Below, in pieces: positions 43,605 through 51,914 of a stretch of 64,000 nt of DNA. Within the stretch, counting starts at the first letter, position 1; each line of letters starts with the position of its first letter. Location: the NCBI RefSeq assembly GCF_014192095.1, contig NZ_JACHXN010000007.1, positions 186,001 to 250,000 of the forward strand, given 5' to 3'. The stretch is from Phyllobacterium trifolii. GTDB lineage: Bacteria > Pseudomonadota > Alphaproteobacteria > Rhizobiales > Rhizobiaceae. The translations under genes and the position numbers were made by a program. Below the pieces are notes generated by a model. The model did no database searches, had not been told where the DNA came from, and was given only the letters and a program-made list of their open reading frames with translations.

Positions 43605-44489
43605 ATGACATTTCATCCACGGATGAAGAGCCGGGTAGAGGGGGTCTCCGTTATCGGGGACCTTCGCTGGCGTTCGTGGCAGGGAGTTGTCGCCGATGTC
43701 TGGTCGGTCAATTGCGCTCCGGATGCAACTGGAGAATATGTGTCGGAGGATCCGCGTCTGTTCGTGACGCTCGACAAGTCAGGCGATGGCAGCTTCGGCG
43801 TCGGGCTCAACGCCCATGCAAAGGGTTTTATCCGGAGCAGCGTGCCTTACCCAATGAGCTATATTCCTGCCGGCTTGCCGGTATGGGGGCGGGTTCATGA
43901 CATCCAGTATCTGCGTCATCTCGATGTGCACTTTGATACTACGAGTTTCGAACGCCGCTTCGCCGATGATCGTATCGGTGAAAGATTGAAACTACCCCGT
44001 CTGATGTTTTTCGACGAGCATGTGGCAAGGCTCGCCAACCTGATTGCCGATGAATGTCTTAACGATGAACCGCTGCACGAACTCTATGGCGATGGACTGA
44101 CAACAGCGCTTTTCATCGCGCTCTTTCGCATCCAGCAAGGCAAGAAACGGCAACGCAGCCAGCTTTCGCCGCGGCAGTTGCGGACTGTCACAAGCTATAT
44201 CGAAGACAATTGCATGCAAAGCATCCGCCTCCATGAACTGGCGGAATTGACAAGCCTGTCGCAATCCTACTTCAGCCACGCCTTCAAGGCCTCGACAGGC
44301 ATGGCCCCGCATCAATGGCAGATACGCGCCCGTATCAGGAAAGTGCAGAGGTTGCTGGAGAAGCCCGGATCGTCGCTGACACACGTAGCTACCGCCGCGG
44401 GTTTTTCGGATCAGGCGCATTTCACACGCGTATTCAAGCGGGTGGTGGGCGTGACGCCGGCCGTCTGGCGGCGGGATCGGCAGTTGTAG
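43605..44489 (+). CDS. AraC-family regulator of siderophore uptake
   Basis: A 294-residue regulator. C-terminal helix-turn-helix pair: LHELAELTSLSQSYFSHAFK, GMAPHQWQIRARIRKVQRLL and THVATAAGFSDQAHFTRVFK, then GVTPAVWRRDRQL. The N-terminal 170 residues have no recognised sensor fold but occupy the ligand domain position. Located between the SIP reductase and TonB receptor genes, it probably activates the receptor on binding the ferric siderophore, as PchR-type and similar AraC proteins do. It is 18 bases downstream of the reductase gene. Confidence 0.92.
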   Translation: MTFHPRMKSRVEGVSVIGDLRWRSWQGVVADVWSVNCAPDATGEYVSEDPRLFVTLDKSGDGSFGVGLNAHAKGFIRSSVPYPMSYIPAGLPVWGRVHDIQYLRHLDVHFDTTSFERRFADDRIGERLKLPRLMFFDEHVARLANLIADECLNDEPLHELYGDGLTTALFIALFRIQQGKKRQRSQLSPRQLRTVTSYIEDNCMQSIRLHELAELTSLSQSYFSHAFKASTGMAPHQWQIRARIRKVQRLLEKPGSSLTHVATAAGFSDQAHFTRVFKRVVGVTPAVWRRDRQL

Positions 44490-44568
44490 CGCCGGACCAG
44501 TTCCGACAACCACGAAAACGGCCCAAAAAAGTTCAAAAGACAACAGAAACAATCAATCCCGGAAATTA

Positions 44569-44591
44569 AAGTTGATATATGTACTCAACTT
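44569..44591. promoter_or_regulatory. iron-responsive operator before the TonB receptor gene
   Basis: AAGTTGA (44569-44575) and TCAACTT (44585-44591) form a seven-base dyad with nine bases between, giving TGA-N9-TCA at 44573-44587. A second dyad, CTCAA with TTGAG (44584-44600), overlaps it. They lie 70-90 bases before the receptor start, in the promoter zone. The second dyad could be the AraC site. Confidence 0.75.
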
Positions 44592-44662
44592 ATATTTGAG
44601 CTCTCGGGGAGCGATTGCACGCGCTGCGTTCTGGCTCTGGGACATATGAGTAGGGGATTGTC

Positions 44663-46816
44663 ATGAGTGGTGTCTATCGGTCGGCATTTGGCGCGCTGCT
44701 TGGCGGGACGGCGGCGCTTGTATTGCTGACGGCAACCGGCACGCGCGCGCAGGACGCCAATGCCACCATCCAGCTGGACCCGATCGTCATCGAGGGTGGC
44801 AATTCAGATGGTTCTGCAACCGGTCCGATCAATGGTTATGTGGCCAAGCGCTCGGCGACCGGCTCCAAGACAAATACCCCCATCGTGGAAATTCCGCAGG
44901 CGGTGTCGGTTGTCGGCAGACAGCAGATGGATGACCAGGGCGCGCAAAAGATCGACGAGGCCTTGCGCTATACCTCCGGTGTATTTGCGCAGCCGTTCGG
45001 CGTCGATAATGACACGAACTGGATCTACATCCGCGGGTTCGATGCGACGCAGAAGGGGACATATCTTGACGGGTTGCAGAATTTCAGCTTCGGTTTCGGC
45101 GGCTTCTTTATCGATACATTCGGCATTGAGCGCATCGATGTTCTGAAGGGACCGGCTGCCGTGCTTTATGGCGGCAGCAATCCTGGAGGCATCGTCAACT
45201 ACATCAGCAAGCGTCCAACCGGCGAACGTCTGCGCTATGTCGAAACCGGGATCAACAGCTACGGCAACGGCTACCTTGGTTTCGACATCGGTGACAAGGC
45301 ATCCGACGTGGTCGATTATCGCATCAACGGTAAAATATCCGGCGGTGACAATTACACCGATTTTTCAAAGGATTTCCTTGGTGTCATTTCGCCCAGCATC
45401 ACCTGGAAGCCGGATGATGCGACGAAGTTCACCATTCTCGCCAACTATACGCATCTGGACCTTACCCATGACGGTGGCAGCTTCCTGCCCTACTATGGAA
45501 CTGTCGTCGACGCGCCCTTCGGCAAGATCGACCGCAAGGCGAATTTCACGGAACCGTCGATCGACGACTATAACCGCGAGCAAGCCTCCATCGGCTATGA
45601 ACTGGAACACACTTTCGACAATGACTGGACCGTGCGGCAGAACCTTCGCTATGGCTACAGCGGCGTGCGCGAACACAATCTATATCCATTTGGATACGAT
45701 GCTTTCTCCGCGCAGCCGATCAACGGCAACTACGATCTCTCGCGCATCAATTTCATGCACGATACGACGGTCAATTCGTTCGTCGTCGACAATCAGCTTG
45801 AAGGCCAGGTAACGACTGGTCAGATCGAGCACACACTGCTGTTTGGTGCGGAATACAAGTTCTTCGACATCGATCAGATTCAGGCAACCGGCGCATCAAC
45901 GCCCATCAGCGCAGTCGACCCGGTTTATGGCGTGCCTCAAGGTCCAATGTTCGCTCCTTACATCGACCAGGTGGTCAAACGTCATCAGATCGGGGTCTAC
46001 GCGCAGGACCAGCTGCGCTTTGGCGATGGCTGGCTCGTCACGTTGAACGGCCGCTATGATTATGTGACGACGGACGCACAAGGCACGCCGGAATATGAGG
46101 GTGATGATGGCCAGGCCAGCGGAAGGGCAGGTATCGCCTATGAATTCGACAATGGGATCACGCCCTATGCGAGCGTCGCGACATTCTTCAGTCCCGAGAT
46201 CGGTGTCGACAGCAATCTTGCGTTCCTGAAACCCGAAACCGGCCAGCAATACGAAGTCGGCGTCAAATACCAGCCGACGAGCTTCGACGGTCTCATCACG
46301 GCGTCGCTGTTCGATCTGACCAAGCAGAACGTGCTGACGGGACCGTTTGGCGCGCAATTCCAGGTCGGCGAGGTCAATTCCCGTGGCTTTGAAATCGAGG
46401 CACAGGCGAACATCACTGAAGCTTGGAGGCTGACGGCCGCCTTTACAGCCCTCGACCTGAAAGTGAAGGAAGACGCCGACGAGGCACTGATCGGCAAGCA
46501 GCCCTATTTGATCCCCGAAGTACAGGCCTCGCTCTTTACCCAGTACACTTTTCTCGATGGTGCGCTTGAAGGCCTCGCACTTGGTGGCGGTGTACGTTAC
46601 GTCGGGTCTAGCTATGCCGACCAGTTAAACACGTTGAAGGTCCCCGATGTGGCATTGGTGGATCTGAAACTCGGCTACAAGAAGAACAACTGGGGCGTTG
46701 ATCTGAACGTCACCAACCTGTTCGACAAGGATTATGTATCGGGTTGTCAGGGTGTCTACGTTTGTTCCTATGGCGAAGGACGCAAGGCGTTGCTGAAAGC
46801 CCATCTGACCTGGTAG
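44663..46816 (+). CDS. TonB-dependent siderophore receptor
   Basis: A 717-residue outer-membrane receptor. The signal peptide ends near GTRAQDANA. The plug domain starts with the TonB-box-like segment (ATIQLDPIVIEG), then TPIVEIPQAVSVVGRQQMDD, and contains IYIRGFDATQKGTYLDGLQN and IDVLKGPAAVLYGGSNPGGI. The barrel follows and ends in HLTW, a C-terminal aromatic expected for outer-membrane insertion. This is the TonB-siderophore subfamily (FhuA/FpvA/ferrichrome-type); the ligand cannot be assigned. No siderophore biosynthesis genes are near, so a xenosiderophore is likely. Confidence 0.95.
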   Translation: MSGVYRSAFGALLGGTAALVLLTATGTRAQDANATIQLDPIVIEGGNSDGSATGPINGYVAKRSATGSKTNTPIVEIPQAVSVVGRQQMDDQGAQKIDEALRYTSGVFAQPFGVDNDTNWIYIRGFDATQKGTYLDGLQNFSFGFGGFFIDTFGIERIDVLKGPAAVLYGGSNPGGIVNYISKRPTGERLRYVETGINSYGNGYLGFDIGDKASDVVDYRINGKISGGDNYTDFSKDFLGVISPSITWKPDDATKFTILANYTHLDLTHDGGSFLPYYGTVVDAPFGKIDRKANFTEPSIDDYNREQASIGYELEHTFDNDWTVRQNLRYGYSGVREHNLYPFGYDAFSAQPINGNYDLSRINFMHDTTVNSFVVDNQLEGQVTTGQIEHTLLFGAEYKFFDIDQIQATGASTPISAVDPVYGVPQGPMFAPYIDQVVKRHQIGVYAQDQLRFGDGWLVTLNGRYDYVTTDAQGTPEYEGDDGQASGRAGIAYEFDNGITPYASVATFFSPEIGVDSNLAFLKPETGQQYEVGVKYQPTSFDGLITASLFDLTKQNVLTGPFGAQFQVGEVNSRGFEIEAQANITEAWRLTAAFTALDLKVKEDADEALIGKQPYLIPEVQASLFTQYTFLDGALEGLALGGGVRYVGSSYADQLNTLKVPDVALVDLKLGYKKNNWGVDLNVTNLFDKDYVSGCQGVYVCSYGEGRKALLKAHLTW

Positions 46817-46909
46817 CAGCCGGCGTTGTACCCGGAGAAAACTCGACTGCTGTGAATTCGATTATCTGCTAAACTTTCTGGAGAAAGAGTGAATAGTTGA
46901 GCGGTCGCT

Positions 46910-48583
46910 ATGTGCCAAGAAGGGTCGTCTGTCACGAACTTGGCCCGGGAACTCGAACGAGGTCGCGAGTCCTACGGTCAGCACGCGTGGGCCGATGCGT
47001 ACAAGTCACTCTCGTTCGTCGACGCTATCGCTCCGTTGGACGCCGAGGATCTCGAACGGTTGGCGATGTCGGCATACCTGATTGCTCAGGATGATGACTA
47101 TCTGCGCATACTTGATCGTGCATATCAGGCACGTGTGGAAGCGGGCGAGTGTTCGCGAGGGGCTCGTTGCGCTTTCTGGTTGGGCTTGCGCCTTCTCTTT
47201 CGAGGAGAGACAGGCCGGGCGACGGGATGGTTCTCCCGTGCCAGGCGGCTAATTGAGGGGCAGCAGCAGTCCTGCGTTGAGGAAGGTTACCTTCTCTTGC
47301 CAACTGTGGAGCAAGAGCTGGATTCGGGAGATTGCGACGCCGCCTATGCCATTGCTGGTGAGGCAGCAGAAATCGGTGGCCGCTTCGGTGAGCCAGACTT
47401 GATTGCGATCGCCAGGCATCTGCAGGGCAGAGCCCTTGTACAACAAGGGCATGTGGAGAGGGGGCTTGCGCTGCTGGACGAGGCGATGCTTGCAGTCACC
47501 GCCGGGGAATTGTCGCCGCTGGTTACGGGTTTGATCTATTGCAGTGTGATCGACGGCTGTCATCAGGTGTATGCGATGGGCCGTGCTCGCGAATGGACAG
47601 CAGCCCTTGCGCGATGGTGCGAGACGCAGCCTGAGCTGGTGAGCTTTACCGGCAAGTGCCTGGTGCATCGCGCAGAGATCATGCAGTTCCAGGGCGATTG
47701 GTCGAACGCGATTGTGGAGGCGCGCCGTGGCTGCGCGCGTTTCGAAAGGAGGATCGATCCTCATCGACCTGCCGGCGCGTATTACCAGCTAGCGGAACTA
47801 CATCGACTCCGGGGCGAGTTCGCGGCAGCGGATGAGGCTTATCGGAGTGCAAGCCGTTGGGGCTGGGAGCCACAACCTGGTTTGGCGCTGCTGCGGATGG
47901 CGCAGGGCCGCGTCGAAATTGCGGTACGAGCGATCCGACGTGTCGTCAGTGCGACCAAGGCTCCGCTGGACCGGGCCAAATTTCTGCCCGCCTATGTCGA
48001 GATCATGTTGGAGGCAGGCGAGATCGAGGACGCGCGATCTGCATGCCTGGAATTGCAGGAGATAGCCGCGCGCTTTGACACCAGTGTTATCGATGCACTT
48101 GCCGCCCATGCCCTCGGCGCGGTGAAACTAGCCGAAGGAGACGCTCAGGCCGCGCTCGGCTCGCTGCATCGCGCTTTGCAGGTGTGGCAACAGGTCGACG
48201 CACCGCACATGATCGCGCGCGAACGTCTGTTGATGGGGCTGGCCTGCCGCATCCTTGCAGACGAGGAAGGCGCAACTTTGGAATTGGATGCGGCTCGCGA
48301 AGTGTTCGAACAGTTGGAAGCCGCGCCGGACCTCGCCCGCGTTGAATCTCTTACAAAGGGCGGCGCACCTGCTTGTCGTCCCCATGGCCTGACCCCGCGT
48401 GAGTTGCAGGTGCTTCGGTTGATCGCCACCGGCAAGACAAACAAGGGCATCGCCGCCGAGCTGTTCCTAAGCGGGCGGACAATCGACAGGCACGTAAGTA
48501 ACATTTTTACGAAGCTCGACCTGCCTTCGCGGGCGGCAGCTACGGCCTATGCCTACAAACACAAGCTAATCTCAACCATTTGA
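46910..48583 (+). CDS. LuxR-type regulator with TPR-like sensor domain
   Basis: A 557-residue regulator. Residues 1-470 are TPR-like helical repeats (RGRESYGQHAWADAYKSLSF; AFWLGLRLLFRGETGRATGW; ALVQQGHVERGLALLDEAML; YYQLAELHRLRGEFAAADEA), with no AAA ATPase domain, unlike MalT. The C-terminus is a LuxR helix-turn-helix: GLTPRELQVLRLIATGKTNK, then FLSGRTIDRHVSNIFTKLDL. The start of ATG at 46910 has GAGCGG upstream. It precedes a methyltransferase gene by 134 bases. LuxR-TPR regulators next to methyltransferases recur in actinobacteria and proteobacteria, suggesting a control relation. Confidence 0.9.
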   Translation: MCQEGSSVTNLARELERGRESYGQHAWADAYKSLSFVDAIAPLDAEDLERLAMSAYLIAQDDDYLRILDRAYQARVEAGECSRGARCAFWLGLRLLFRGETGRATGWFSRARRLIEGQQQSCVEEGYLLLPTVEQELDSGDCDAAYAIAGEAAEIGGRFGEPDLIAIARHLQGRALVQQGHVERGLALLDEAMLAVTAGELSPLVTGLIYCSVIDGCHQVYAMGRAREWTAALARWCETQPELVSFTGKCLVHRAEIMQFQGDWSNAIVEARRGCARFERRIDPHRPAGAYYQLAELHRLRGEFAAADEAYRSASRWGWEPQPGLALLRMAQGRVEIAVRAIRRVVSATKAPLDRAKFLPAYVEIMLEAGEIEDARSACLELQEIAARFDTSVIDALAAHALGAVKLAEGDAQAALGSLHRALQVWQQVDAPHMIARERLLMGLACRILADEEGATLELDAAREVFEQLEAAPDLARVESLTKGGAPACRPHGLTPRELQVLRLIATGKTNKGIAAELFLSGRTIDRHVSNIFTKLDLPSRAAATAYAYKHKLISTI

Positions 48584-48717
48584 ACATCCACTAGGCAATA
48601 CTACCCATGCTGCACTGGAGCGAATTGGGTGGTATCCCCGAAGCAGCGCACCGCCTTTCCTCCTAATTTTGATTTTGCAGAGCAACACTGCAGGCACGAA
48701 CAAGGAGGAAGCAAGCT

Positions 48718-49545
48718 ATGAACACTCCGCAAAGCAATCGGGTGGCCTGGGACCAGATCGCGCCAGGCTATGATAGAACCAACACTCCCACTCAGATGTG
48801 GCTCGGGAATGAAGGCGTCGTCCGTGCCGGACTTCGTCAAGGCATGCGATTCCTGGATGTGGCGGCAGGCAGCGGTGCCCTCAGCATCCCGGCGGCACGC
48901 ATTGGCGCACAGGTGATGGCGACAGACCAATCCCCCGTTATGCTCGAACTGCTTAATCAGCGGGCGCGCAAGGAAGGGCTTAGCATCGAAACCCGCGTGA
49001 TGGACGGTCAGGCGCTCGAACTCGATACCAACAGCTTCGATATGGCCGGATCACAATTTGGCGTCATGCTATTCCCCGACATGCCGAAGGGCATCAGCGA
49101 GATGGTGCGCGTCGTCAAACCGGGCGGCCACGTGCTGATGAATGTGTACGGTGATCCGCACAAAATCGAATTCCTCGGCTTCTTTGTGAGCGCGATCCGG
49201 ACTGTTCGCCCCGATTTCAGCGGACCGCCTATGGATCCTCCTCCGCTTCCCTTTCAGCTGCGAGAGCCAGAGCGACTGCGCAAGGAATTGGCTGCTGCGG
49301 GTCTGAAGGAGATCAAGATCGAGACTATCATTGAGACTACAGAGTTTCAGACCGGCAGGGACCTGTGGGATTGGATCATATTGAGTAATCCTATCGCGGA
49401 AGAGGTCCTCGCGGAACTGAACCTGACTGGCAATGAAAGGGATGCCATCCAGCAGGCTTTGGAAGGATTGGTTCGCAAACGCGCCGGTGGCGACGGCGCC
49501 GCTGCTCTGACCAATCCGATCAATATTGGCGTCGGAGTGAAGTAG
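48718..49545 (+). CDS. class I SAM-dependent methyltransferase
   Basis: A 275-residue UbiE-like methyltransferase. Motif I is MRFLDVAAGSGALSIPAA, motif II is VMATDQSPVMLELLNQ, with FDMAGSQFGVMLFPDMPKGI and VRVVKPGGHVLMNVYG. The start NRVAWDQIAPGYDR is typical of this group. A strong ribosome site (AAGGAGGAAGCAAGCT) precedes the ATG. The substrate is unknown. It is paired with the LuxR-TPR gene and followed by genes on the opposite strand. Confidence 0.9.
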   Translation: MNTPQSNRVAWDQIAPGYDRTNTPTQMWLGNEGVVRAGLRQGMRFLDVAAGSGALSIPAARIGAQVMATDQSPVMLELLNQRARKEGLSIETRVMDGQALELDTNSFDMAGSQFGVMLFPDMPKGISEMVRVVKPGGHVLMNVYGDPHKIEFLGFFVSAIRTVRPDFSGPPMDPPPLPFQLREPERLRKELAAAGLKEIKIETIIETTEFQTGRDLWDWIILSNPIAEEVLAELNLTGNERDAIQQALEGLVRKRAGGDGAAALTNPINIGVGVK

Positions 49546-49712
49546 TATATGCGGTTCCCTGGACAAGCCATCGTTGTTCGCGAGAGATCGCTGTTCGCGC
49601 TGTCGGGCTCTACCGATAATTTTCCGCTCAGCTTGTGTCAGGAGGAGATGCTGCTTGAGCGCTTGCATCTCGCACTCTCCGCGTGGCGGTTCTTATTTTC
49701 TGTGTTTGGCCC

Positions 49713-50369
49713 CTACGGGATAGCGTTGACCGCGCGAGCGGCGACGATGACAAGCGTCAACAGCGAGATCGTGCTCTCCAGCATCATCAGCATCTTTGCA
49801 CGTCTCGTGAGCGGAAGTACGTCGGTTGGACTGAATGCAGTCGCCGTATTGTATCCGAGAGAAAGGTAGTCGAGGAACAATGGTTGCCAGTCGGGTAATG
49901 CGACTTCGGGTGCTGCCGCCTGCGGAAAGAGCCAATCCGGCTTTGTTGTTGCCCCGCTCGCTCGCGAGGATGGGCCGCCACGATCGATTTGCCAATAAAG
50001 CAATGAGAAGGTCAAAACATTGGCGACCCAGATTGCAAGCGATGAGGAGAGCAACGAGACAGCGCGGGTTTCCGGTGGATGAAGCGTGATGATTCCGATC
50101 ATGTCTGCCAACTCCGCTGCCGTGTTGGCGATGTAGGCCGCGCCAAGAAGCATGATCACAATCCGTTCAATACGCATCCACAAAGCGTTTGCAGTGAGTG
50201 TGACCACAATCATGGGAATGATCACCACAAGCGCAACGCTGTAGGAAACCCACACCGGCATCGCCTGCACATGTTGAGGCAGCACTGCAAAAAGACTGAG
50301 CACCACCAATATCGCGAGCGTGGGAGCCCAGCGTGGCTCGTCGCGGATGGTTTGGCCCGGGTCGCTCAT
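49713..50369 (-). CDS. multi-pass membrane protein, DUF1345-like
   Basis: A 218-residue protein with five hydrophobic segments (LAILVVLSLFAVLPQHV; YSVALVVIIPMIVVTLTANA; IVIMLLGAAYIANTAAEL; LAIWVANVLTFSLLYWQID; MLMMLESTISLLTLVIVAAR). The C-terminal part has WQPLFLDYLSLGYNTATAFS-PTD followed by the last helix. This recalls the C-terminal region of DUF1345 or ion-channel-like proteins, where a similar SLGxxTAxSxTD segment appears, but the assignment is tentative. The start codon overlaps none of its neighbours. Confidence 0.7.
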   Translation of the reverse strand: MSDPGQTIRDEPRWAPTLAILVVLSLFAVLPQHVQAMPVWVSYSVALVVIIPMIVVTLTANALWMRIERIVIMLLGAAYIANTAAELADMIGIITLHPPETRAVSLLSSSLAIWVANVLTFSLLYWQIDRGGPSSRASGATTKPDWLFPQAAAPEVALPDWQPLFLDYLSLGYNTATAFSPTDVLPLTRRAKMLMMLESTISLLTLVIVAARAVNAIP

Positions 50370-50607
50370 GTTCGAGCGTCCGCGACTGCCTGATGCTCAC
50401 GAGCGAGAAGATTGAGTGTCATTCTTGGTCCCCCGGCCGGAGATCCAACGAGAACCTACTTCGCTCCAGAGGATCAGGTGTCCAGCCTAGTCCTGCGGCG
50501 TTGCCGTCACAAGGCCCTTGCGGCAAGCGCGTTTGCTGAATCCGTCTATTGGTGGCATGCTCGGTGTCCGTTAGTCCCGTTCCGCAACATAATAGACAAG
50601 CGCGAAA

Positions 50608-51045
50608 ATGCCGTTCGCGATTTCCGCCAACGTCGAACAGCTTTCGACAATGATTTCTCATGCTGTGGCTCCGGCATTTCTGCTGGCCTCAATCGCAGCT
50701 TTCGTGTCCATCCTGATCAATCGGATGGCAGGGATAACCGACCGGATCCGGAACCTCAATCAGATCGCCGATGACGACACTGCGCGGGTGTGGCTTAAGG
50801 CCGACATCGCCCGTCTGAAACGTCGCGAAATCCTGTTGAACCAATCCCTGCAAATGGCGGTGATCGGCGGAATCGGGATCACAGTGCTGTTGTTGGTTGG
50901 TTTTGTGATCGCCTTTTTGGGTTATCGCCATGAACCCGGAGCAGCTGTCCTGTTTATTGGGTCTTTATGCTTTCTGGTGGTTGCTCTGTTCCGATTCCTG
51001 CAGGACGTAAGGATTGCCCTGAGCGAACTCGACCATCATCATTGA
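50608..51045 (+). CDS. DUF2721 membrane protein
   Basis: A 145-residue protein with the DUF2721 layout: an N-terminal helix (SHAVAPAFLLASIAAFVSIL), a charged linker with NRMAGITDRIRNLNQ and ARLKRREILLNQSLQM, and a hydrophobic C-terminal pair (VIGGIGITVLLLVGFVIAFL; AAVLFIGSLCFLVVALFRFL) ending DVRIALSELDHHH. Predicted inner membrane; function unknown. The His-rich end is natural for the family. It is followed after 53 bases by an exported protein gene. Confidence 0.88.
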   Translation: MPFAISANVEQLSTMISHAVAPAFLLASIAAFVSILINRMAGITDRIRNLNQIADDDTARVWLKADIARLKRREILLNQSLQMAVIGGIGITVLLLVGFVIAFLGYRHEPGAAVLFIGSLCFLVVALFRFLQDVRIALSELDHHH

Positions 51046-51098
51046 ACGCGATGGCGCGCACGGCCCCGCGGTGTTATAATCGCGTGGGGGAATTTTAC

Positions 51099-51911
51099 AT
51101 GGACGTCTTCAGGAACTGGCTTTCGATCCCGGTCGCTGCGGTCACGCTGCTAGGAATGAATTGCGGCGCTTGGGCACAGGACTCAAGCGAAGACCTCGCC
51201 AAGAAATTGTCAAATCCGATCGCGTCGCTGATCAGCGTGCCGTTTCAGTTCAACTACGATAGTGGGTACGGTCCCAATGACGGCGAGAAATATTACGTCA
51301 ATGTGCAGCCTGTCATTCCGTTCACATTGAACGAGAACTGGAACGTCATCTCGCGAACCATTCTGCCGATCGCCTGGCAAGATGATATCGCCGGACCATC
51401 CGGCGATCAGTTCGGTTTGGGGGATATCACCCAAAGCCTGTTCTTCTCGCCGAAGAAGCCAACCGCTTCCGGCATCATCTGGGGCGTTGGTCCAGTCTTT
51501 CTTTTGCCGACTGCTACCGACGATTTGCTTGGCGGCGAAAAGTGGGGTGCGGGGCCAACTGCCGTTGTCCTCAAACAGGACGGCCCATGGACCATTGGTG
51601 CGCTGACAAACCACATCTGGTCATTCGCGGGTGATGATGATCGTGAGGACATAAACGCCACCTTCCTGCAGCCGTTCATTTCCTACACCACACCGAAGGC
51701 CTGGACTTTCGCTCTCAACACCGAAAGCACCTACAATTGGGAGACCGAAGATTGGTCCGTCCCAATTAACTTCGTGGTATCCAAGCTGGTGAAGGTCAAC
51801 AAACAGCCAATTCAACTTTCGGCTGGTGTCCGCTATTGGGCCGATAGCCCGGACAATGGACCGGATGGATTCGGCGCGCGACTGGCGATCACGTTTCTCT
51901 TTCCGAAATGA
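51099..51911 (+). CDS. exported protein, probable beta-rich outer-membrane transporter type
   Basis: A 270-residue protein with a signal peptide (VAAVTLLGMNCGAWA, cut before QDSS). The rest alternates hydrophobic and polar residues, consistent with beta strands: VPFQFNYDSGYGPND, VNVQPVIPFTLNENWNVISR, FGLGDITQSLFFSPKK, GVRYWADSPDNGPDGFGARL, and ends in the aromatic-containing LAITFLFPK. It resembles proteins annotated as 'transporter' or phenol-degradation meta-pathway homologues of outer-membrane type. The ATG at 51099 has GGGGGAA upstream. The next gene on the opposite strand is the octaheme cytochrome, just 3 bases away at the 3' ends. Confidence 0.8.
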   Translation: MDVFRNWLSIPVAAVTLLGMNCGAWAQDSSEDLAKKLSNPIASLISVPFQFNYDSGYGPNDGEKYYVNVQPVIPFTLNENWNVISRTILPIAWQDDIAGPSGDQFGLGDITQSLFFSPKKPTASGIIWGVGPVFLLPTATDDLLGGEKWGAGPTAVVLKQDGPWTIGALTNHIWSFAGDDDREDINATFLQPFISYTTPKAWTFALNTESTYNWETEDWSVPINFVVSKLVKVNKQPIQLSAGVRYWADSPDNGPDGFGARLAITFLFPK

Positions 51912-51914
51912 ACC

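Noticed and set aside
42522-43616. 364-codon leftward frame opposite the siderophore reductase
   Set aside because: It is a shadow of the well-supported gene on the plus strand, a common effect in high-GC DNA.
49549-49869. Rightward 106-codon frame right after the methyltransferase gene
   Set aside because: Its second half is antisense to the DUF1345-like membrane protein; composition looks random and there is no ribosome site.
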